Of a stretch of DNA of 35,294 nucleotides, positions 29,104 to 35,294 are shown piece after piece. A program made the translations under genes and the position numbers. Source of the stretch: Chara braunii (taxonomy: Eukaryota; Streptophyta; Charophyceae; Charales; Characeae). Numbering within the stretch: position 1 is the stretch's first letter; the number at the start of each line of letters is the position of its first letter. Where the stretch lies: assembly GCA_003427395.1 (NCBI GenBank), contig BFEA01000849.1, positions 197,301 to 232,594 of the forward strand, written 5' to 3'. The notes beneath the pieces were generated by a model. The model was not told where the DNA came from. It worked only from the letters and a program-made list of their open reading frames with translations, and searched no databases.

Positions 29104-29799
29104 TCAACAAATATAAACATCCCTCTGCGCTATCTTACCAGGACCGGTTGTGATTGAGGCTAGGGCTTGTGCCCCTGGCGGCAGGGATTCTACAATATGA
29201 GACTCCAATTGTCTTTGCAGAATTTTTGTTGCTGCCTCAGAATGACTGTTTTGTGGCTCCGCCCAGAAGGACGACCAACCTTGTAACATGACAGTCCCTT
29301 GTTTGCCGTTTTCATCTGGGAACAGGCCCACCTCCCATTTCTCATTTTTCTTCCGAACCGGGATGAACAACACAACCTCCTGTGACAGCGGGCCAGAGTC
29401 GCCGCCCATCTCTACCAGCTGTCTGAGCTTTCTTTTCCGTACCAGGTCTAGAGGTTCGTTCTCTTCCGGGTCCGGAGGATCTGCGTCCGGCGGCGGGTCC
29501 GGTTGTTTCGGCCCCTGGGGGGTCTGTGTCTCATGGTGATCAGACTCTATCACCGATGGGGCCCCTTCCTGTTCCGCTTCTGTTGTTGCTGCAGTGTGGG
29601 GCGGTTGAAATCGTGCAAATACAATTGTCGTCAATTTGTGCCATGCTTCCTTCCACCCCACACCGGGTTGCAGTCCATTATCCAGCACATGTTTGAGTGA
29701 AGCGCTCGTGTCGAGCATCGGGAATAGCTCCAGGTATGTCTTATCCCAGAATTCGTCAGTAAGGGGGTCGTGTTTCGCTTTTAAATTCCCACCAGCCAA
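29104..29799 (-). CDS. Unrecognised ORF, 231 codons, with acidic Pro-rich linker
   Basis: I do not recognise the protein. Residues 1-65 look globular, with DPLTDEFWDKTYLELFPMLD and PGVGWKEAWHKLTTIVFARF. Residues about 70-115 are a disordered acidic/Pro linker (PDPPPDADPPDPEENEP). Residues 116-231 again look globular, with VLFIPVRKKNEKWEVGLFPD, QGTVMLQGWSSFWAEP and GAQALASITTG. The listed start is a TTG, and the frame stays open for at least about ten codons upstream, so this may be a 3' exon or a fragment. There are no membrane segments. It could be a transposon accessory ORF or a host exon. A divergent LINE starts about 300 bases away. Its composition is more codon-like than the flanks, hence some confidence that it is coding. 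Confidence 0.4.
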   Translation of the reverse strand: MAGGNLKAKHDPLTDEFWDKTYLELFPMLDTSASLKHVLDNGLQPGVGWKEAWHKLTTIVFARFQPPHTAATTEAEQEGAPSVIESDHHETQTPQGPKQPDPPPDADPPDPEENEPLDLVRKRKLRQLVEMGGDSGPLSQEVVLFIPVRKKNEKWEVGLFPDENGKQGTVMLQGWSSFWAEPQNSHSEAATKILQRQLESHIVESLPPGAQALASITTGPGKIAQRDVYIC

Positions 29800-30104
29800 T
29801 CTGCAATAGCAACCAATTTCTGTTATGTAGGCAGGTGCAGTGGGGGGGGCCCTTCCTCATTTCCATATGGGTTTCCTTCCGGGGTCAAGCCTTCTGGTGA
29901 CGTACTGGCGTTTACCGGAAGTCAATTACTCAATTTGCAAGTGGTCAAGATTGGACACAGTGCCACCTGGACCGAGCAGGATGTCCAGCGAGGCTTATGT
30001 GCGCTCCTTAGACTGGGCCAGGACTGGGACTGGGACCTGCTACCATGGACTCGCCTGTAGGATGACGACTAGGGAATGAGGATAAAAAAAATAATCTGCA
30101 AAAA

Positions 30105-31152
30105 ATGGACCCAGTCAAAGCGGTGTACGAAAAGGACCAGATTTGGAACCAATGTAGGAGAGCAACAGACTTGGACTTACGCTCCTGGAACGCGAACGAT
30201 CTGGCCTCCTGCAAACCGGAGAAGCAAAATGCAATATGGGACTTAATGAGAGGAGTGGGGGGAAGGAAGTGGTCGCATATAGTTTGTATCCAGGAAACAC
30301 ACCTGATTGACACCCCGGAGCATAACCGCATACACAAAATGATTTGGCCGTATACGGCCTTCAGGGCTCACGCCCCGAAACCGGGTAGTGTCGGGGTGGC
30401 TATTTGGATCCCTCCCGAATCTCGGGCAGATCCGGTACACTGGGTGGTAGACCAAGAGGACGAACGATGGGTGTCTATCCTGGTAACGTTGGAACTCGAA
30501 ATCGTCAAGCATAAATCCCGGAAGGGGTTCCGGCATTGTGTGTATGTACGCCCCCTTTATTGTGCGGGAGAGAAGGATTTTCTTCGAGAACATTCAAGCA
30601 TAAATCGCGGAAGGGGTTCCGGTCATTATAGCAGGGGACTGCAACGCGGCCCCTGACCGATGGACGGACAGATGGCGGACGCCTTCCCCAGCCCCGACGT
30701 ATGTTGAGGAGGACGAGCGGATAATAAATGACTTATGTCTGTTATTAAAAGTCTTTGACTCCTTCTGAAAGCTAAACCCAGACATAAGGTTTTATTCATG
30801 TCTGCGAAAAACTGGAACCGAAAACCAATCGAGATCCCGTATTGACCTGATCCTCGTATGGGAAGACATGGGGGGATCCCTCCTGTTAGTAGCCATCTTG
30901 CTCTCCAGCCCTTACCTGGGCTTAGATCACAAAATGTGTACGGCCATTCTGTCCTTTCGAGAAAAACCTGACCACAGACCGGGCTTTTACAAACTTAATA
31001 CTCGTATCCTGCTGCAGAAAACCTTTCAGAACTATGTCACAGACTGCTGGAAATACTGGCGCGAGCAAAAACAACACTTTCAACAGGAGACTGGTTTAAC
31101 AACGGTTTGTTTTACTTGGGCAAAAAATGCCAAGAATATTCTAAACTTTTAG
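30105..31152 (+). pseudogene. LINE endonuclease (APE type), frameshifted
   Basis: The ATG at 30105 (AAAAAATGG context) opens a 183-codon frame: DLRSWNANDLAS (Asn), HIVCIQETHLIDTPEHNR (Glu) and VGVAIWIPPESRADPVHWVV. Near 30600 the frame changes and IIAGDCNAAPDRWTD (Asp/Asn) appears. A stop near 30768 precedes SRIDLILVWED, and GLDHKMCTAILSF (His) ends the domain. A repeated 29-base word (30505-30533 and 30594-30622) has inserted an 89-base direct duplication-like segment just before the GDCNA motif. Confidence 0.8.
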
Positions 31153-31471
31153 CGGCTAGGAAGCATCAGCAGGAGATGGAATTACACCAACAATTACAGC
31201 AGCTTGAGCACCAAGACCAGACAAATGATATTCAAAACTCATAACCGGCGGAGTATACAGAAATCCAAACGTTGTGACAACGACTCTAGAACTTTGCCAC
31301 ACACCTCTGGGAAGGCACACGGATAAGAGGGAGACTGACAAGACACCAAACATAAGGAACAATGGACAAAAAATTCTTCAGTATGGCCCGGGTACGATCA
31401 CATAGAACGACCATCGAAGTGCTGTATGACCCGCAGACCGGACACCAGGATATTATTACCTCCACTCCCCA

Positions 31472-32511
31472 TTGCACGCAGATCGCAAGAACCTTCTACC
31501 AGGACCTGTTCACTTCAAGGTGTGCCTGACAGGACAACAAAAATCAGCGCTGGACCGACCCTTGTCGCAAAACGAAATTTGGACAGCGATGATGCAAATG
31601 GAGGAAGAGAAAACGTCGGGCATCAACGGGCTCCCTAAAGAATTATGGGAGACTTTCTGGACCTTGATGGCCTCGGACCTCATGGAGTTCTATCAGCAGG
31701 TGGGGGAAACAGGGCGGATGGGGGAGTTGGTGGGACAGGGGGTCCTTACCTTATTGCACAAAAAAGGAGATGAGATGGACATCCGGAACTATTGACCAAT
31801 AACGCTACTCACAGTAGTGTACAAACTGCTAGCAAAAGCATTGGCAAACCGGCTGCTCCCAATCTTGGAAGATATTACCACCCAACACAAACCGGTTTTG
31901 TCCAAGGGCGCAGGATTCAGGATAATATTTTGTTAGTCAACGAACTTCTTAGACTAACAAGACATGATAAACAAAATGCGGCTGTGATCTTCATAAATTT
32001 TGAAAAGGCATATGACCACGTGGACTTGCTTTTTCTGGACAAATGCATGGACAAAATGAATATTGGACCTGTCTTTCGTCGCTGGACTGAAATACTGCAC
32101 CACAACGCTACTACCTCTGTCCAGGTTAATGGAAGAATAGCGCCGCCTTTTCCGTTGCAACGGTCGGTCCGCCAAGGGGACCCGTTGGCTCCCTTGTTTA
32201 TTATTGTGATGGAGGCACTGGCGGCGAACTTCCGAGCCAACAAAGACCTGAGGAAACTGCAGATCTCAGCCATCCCAGAAGAAGCTATCCCTATTTGTTC
32301 AATGTTTGCTGATGACCTCACACTCGTACTTGACGCGACCGCAGCAAATATGGAAGAGATCAGGCGATTATTTGATCAGTTCACAGCGATCTCAGACATG
32401 ACCGTTAACTGGGAAACAAAACCCTGGGGTGGTGGATTCACCACCAAGGGGCACGCCCCCTTGAGCAGCCACGAGTTAAATGGCTCCCAGAAACGGCCCC
32501 CGTCAGGGTGA
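31472..32511 (+). pseudogene. LINE reverse transcriptase, frameshifted
   Basis: EKTSGINGLPKELWETFWTL, VLTLLHKKGDEMDIRNY and a TGA (31793-31795) are followed by PITLLTVVYKLLAKALANRL. After a frameshift come HPTQTGFVQGRRIQDNILLV, AAVIFINFEKAYDHVDLLFL (Asn in place of the first catalytic Asp, as FINFEKA), SVRQGDPLAPLFIIVMEALA and SMFADDLTLVLDA (the FADD site). The TGA sits at the same place as in the minus-strand LINE. The Asp-to-Asn change in the first catalytic motif would by itself inactivate the polymerase. Confidence 0.85.
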
Positions 32512-32561
32512 TGGGAATTATGTTAACGGCTTTGGGCAAACCTGCATCAAATGAGGAATGA

Positions 32562-34388
32562 ATGTTGAAACCTGCTTTGGAGAAGCTGGTCCACTGGAAG
32601 GGCCGTCACACTTCTGTTATTGGCAGGGCATTTGCGATCAGTAGCGTGGTACTGGCGGCCCTCTGGTACAAATCCGCAATTTGGGCTCTTAGTAAGGAGG
32701 CTGTCCAATCACTTAAACGACAGTTAGCGACCCTGCTATGGAGAGGCAATGGGGAACTCTTGAATGTAATAAGTAGGGTGGCCTGGTCATCGGTGATCCA
32801 ACCCAAAGATAAAGGAGGCTTCGGGATCCTGGACCCGGACACCCAGGTCACGACATTAACAATTCAATGGGTGAGGAGGTTACTCCTCACTCTGTCTCCC
32901 GTGGCAGGCCCTGGCGTTGGAGCAAATAGCTAGATTGGCTCCACAGGAAGTGCACCCACTAGCCTGGCTGGAAGACCTCTTTTGGACGGTGCCACAGTCC
33001 CCTCGAAGGGGTCAACCTGAGGGCCGCGACACTACCCGCTTGGATCTGGTCCGGGACGACTTTTGGGCCCGCGTGTTGAAAGCCTGGCGCAGACTCCCGC
33101 TACCTGACAACCCCCGCCATCAAGGTGGGACGAGGTGGCATGCCAGCCTCTATTTGGGAACCGGAGGATAATAGACCGATACAGTAGGGTGTATCGCAGT
33201 TCAAGTACTCCATGGAACGGCTGGGTCAAAAGAGGTATAATCAGAATAAAGGATATATGGGATACATAGAAAGGAGATTGGAAATCCACACAACAATTAA
33301 GGACTACACTAAAGTACTGTCGCAAAGTGGAGGAACATATTGAATCGCTGATTTTTGCCATCCCCCTGGACTGGGTGCGCATTCTACGAAAAGGGCCGCG
33401 ATTGGCAGAGGGAGACTGGGTAGCAGCCCCGGGTGATCCGGAAAGCGTAGGTAACGTGGTGGAGGTACGATCGGATGTATCGCAGTTCAAGTACTCCGTG
33501 GAACAGTTGGGTCAAAAGAGGTATAATCAGAATAAAGGACATATGGGATACAAAGAAAGGGGATTGGAAATCCGCACAACAATTAAGGACTACACTAAAG
33601 TACTGTCGCAAAGTGGAGGAACATATTGAATCGCTGATTTTCGCCATCCCCCTGGACTGGGTGCGCATTCTANCAAAGTGGAGGAACATATTGAATCGCT
33701 GATTTTCGCCATCCCCCTGGACTGGGTGCGCATTCTACGAAAAGGGTCGCGATTGGCAGAGGGAGACTGGGTAGCAGCCCCGGGTGGTCCGGAAAGCGTA
33801 GGTAACATGGTGGAGGTACGACCGGATGAGTCTCTGGTCAATCTCTTCCACATGGACAAGAACAATTTACTCACCCGGTACGCTCCAGATGTGACCAGAT
33901 GGTGGAGAAACATTGACTTGCATAGGAGTCGAGTACTGACGGACAAGGAGGTGTGGATCGCATACGAACCAGACACCCCCGTGGCAGAGCTCCCATTGGA
34001 CCTCGAGGAATGGCAATGGGCCCCGCCACGAAAATACAGATCGAGGGAGAATAAAAAGCTACATTCCCTAACGGTGAAGGCCGCTTATCGTCTGCTGCGA
34101 CCAAAGGTAAACCTAAAAGAAAAGGTGAAAGCTCGTTGGAAAGCCCACCTGAATCTGGGATCAGAGGCGATGCGCCCCATTCGATGGTTCATTGCCACAA
34201 GATCTAGACCGACAAGGATGGCTTCACTACAGTGGCAGGTAGAACACCGCTGCCTGCCCACCAATGATTGGCTCATAGATCGTACATGCCTTGAACGGAA
34301 AGGAAGGGCACTACCAGGGTGTAAGTGGTGTCACTCAGCCCAGAATTTCGGAAACTATAGAGCATATATTCATGCAGTGAAAGAATGA
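32562..34388 (+). pseudogene. LINE ORF2 C-terminal half with local duplication
   Basis: HTSVIGRAFAISSVVLAALW, LATLLWRGNGE and IQPKDKGGFGILDPDTQVTT are the post-RT region (GGFGIxD motif). Further frames hold CHASLYLGTGG-like then GWVKRGIIRIKDIWD. From 33678, 236 codons run through AEGDWVAAPG, LYxxDKNN-like text and LTVKAAYRLLRPK, to RMASLQWQVEHRCLPTNDWL and GCKWCHSAQNF, the first half of the zf-RVT zinc finger. The remaining His/Cys of the finger are absent after 34388, so the element is cut there. Confidence 0.75.
33192..33836. repeat. 286-base tandem duplication plus a 64-base overlap artefact
   Basis: TATCGCAGTTCAAGTACTCC starts at 33192 and again at 33478 (period 286), with a few substitutions between copies. 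Inside copy 2, bases 33609-33672 are repeated exactly at 33674-33737 on the other side of the single n at 33673. After that overlap is collapsed, copy 2 continues to match copy 1 until about 33832. Confidence 0.9.
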
Positions 34389-35294
34389 TTAATCCTACGT
34401 TTTTTCGAAAATTTCGAAAAAGAAAATATTTTTGAAAAAAAAATGTCGAGAAAGATAGTTCATAAAGTATTTTTCAATGTACATGAATTTCAAATGAGTT
34501 CTAATAATAATAATAACAATAATTGTAAATAAAGGAATAAATTAGTTTTGATCTAGGAAGTTTTTCATGCACGGCCCGACACCCGAGTGTGACGCTTGGG
34601 GGGGTCTGACGCCCGGGGTACCTGGGCATGCTAAAAAAAAAAAAAAATTTTTTTTTTTTTTTTTGCCTTTTTGCGCTTTCGCAGAGGAACCCAAGTCCGG
34701 GCTCGTTTCATTTTTTGAGAGTTGGTTGTCGAGGGGGTCAAGGGGGGTATAAATTATTTTTAAAGGGGCTAGGAGGGTTTAAAGGGAAGTCCTTCAGTGT
34801 GATTTTTTTTTTTTTTTTATCTCCGATTCGGTGAGGAATTCTGATGTGACCCTCAGCCAAAAGTTGTTTGAATTGGAATTCTGCAGAACACATTTTTTTC
34901 GGGGAATTTTTTGACTTTCGTGTTTTTTTTTTTGTTTTTTTTTTTTGTGTGTGTGTTGGGGCTGCCCGGGACCCTACCCGGGGGTCATGCCTGGCCGGGC
35001 GCCCGGGCGTGTATCCGTGCACAAGTTGGGTGCTCGGGCACCCGAAAAAACAACCTAGGTTTTGATGTAAATCGAGGGCAGAGCGATCCTATCTACGATT
35101 GATTGGGTGGTAGCGTGGTAGGTAGGGTTAAAAAGGGGGTTGTATGACGATGATGATGATAATGATGATGATGATGATGATAGTGATGGGGATTGGGGGG
35201 GGGACGTGGGAGGGGAAAGTCGCACGGGGGGGGAAATGTACCCGGGGGGATCGTGTGAAGGGGGGGGGAGCGGGATCGGATTGAGGGGAGGGGG
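34389..35294. other. No gene; homopolymer, triplet and G-rich repeats
   Basis: 34389-34470 is AT-rich with palindromic TTTCGAAAATTTCGAAA-like words. An (AAT)n-like tract lies at 34503-34515. An A run directly followed by a T run (34633-34664) is a perfect homopolymer hairpin. T runs lie at 34805-34820 and 34924-34947. GC-rich text with CCCGGG words covers 34960-35045. A (GAT)n array at about 35147-35184 is followed by G runs to the window end. A second CCCGA-rich segment (34566-34630) resembles 34970-35045 loosely. Confidence 0.6.

Larger units (their letters stand above)
30105..34388 (+). mobile_element. Second LINE (non-LTR retrotransposon), plus strand, decayed
   Basis: Order on the plus strand: APE-type endonuclease (30105-31152), linker, RT with FADD (31472-32511), connection region (32562-33171), locally duplicated region (33192-33836), zinc-finger part cut off at about 34388. 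It is related to the LINE at 2578-10700 but clearly diverged (for example GDCNA versus GDWNA). At least six frameshifts and several stops are present. The zf-RVT domain is incomplete, so the 3' end is truncated or diverged. No ORF1 is recognised upstream. Confidence 0.85.

Noticed and set aside
34961-35045. Possible rRNA or tRNA from GC-rich CCCGGG text
   Set aside because: No cloverleaf, B-box or rRNA core motif could be found.

Overview
This window reads as nuclear DNA of a green-plant-lineage eukaryote, and probably a streptophyte alga such as Chara; the species is an inference. Three things support this. An LTR retrotransposon has a primer-binding site for initiator tRNA-Met of the kind usual in plants. 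There is a nuclear-type fragment of the mitochondrial gene nad7. One exon has consensus GT-AG splice sites and looks like plant nicotinamidase. The window is dominated by decayed retroelements, dinucleotide microsatellites and satellite-like repeats. No intact host gene is present.

Layout: 1-2577 holds a nad7 fragment (about 494-700) and a broken Ty3/gypsy-type gag (1193-1909). 2578-10700 is a minus-strand non-LTR retrotransposon (LINE) whose single reading frame is split by a foreign block at 6204-9658. That block begins with an exact Nextera mate-pair junction adapter and is bracketed by a 66-base duplication, so the split is almost certainly an assembly error. The block itself carries the nicotinamidase-like exon (7254-7436), a foldback inverted repeat (8021-8220), pyrimidine-rich low-complexity DNA and microsatellites. 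10700-13091 is non-coding repeat DNA with a 453-base gap.

13092-22315 is one complete but dead Ty3/gypsy element: 5' LTR, PBS, long leader, gag, zinc knuckle, protease, RT, RNase H, integrase, chromodomain-like tail, 3' LTR. It sits inside a satellite-like repeat, and a neighbouring unit of that repeat preserves the empty target sequence. 24000-25419 is a second, more diverged gypsy gag-protease fragment with a 540-base gap. 30105-34388 is a second LINE, on the plus strand, with many frameshifts and a local tandem duplication. The right end (34389-35294) is homopolymer-rich and G-rich.

The most unusual part is 26.2-28.9 kb. It is AT-rich and lacks a convincing gene, but it is dense in palindromes. 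It includes an alternating two-type tandem repeat (27289-27850). It also includes an array (28146-28833) in which a nearly invariant 20-nt core is flanked in each copy by a different stem that is nevertheless self-complementary. A conserved loop with compensating stems points to a structured RNA, or a DNA hairpin, that I do not recognise. An unidentified 231-codon minus-strand ORF (29104-29799) lies just upstream in the same orientation, so the array could be its 3' untranslated region.

The retroelement genes would once have worked as units: gag and pol of the gypsy element for particle formation, reverse transcription and integration, and endonuclease plus RT of the LINEs for target-primed reverse transcription. 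All are now broken by stops and frameshifts, and many of the stops look like cytosine deamination.
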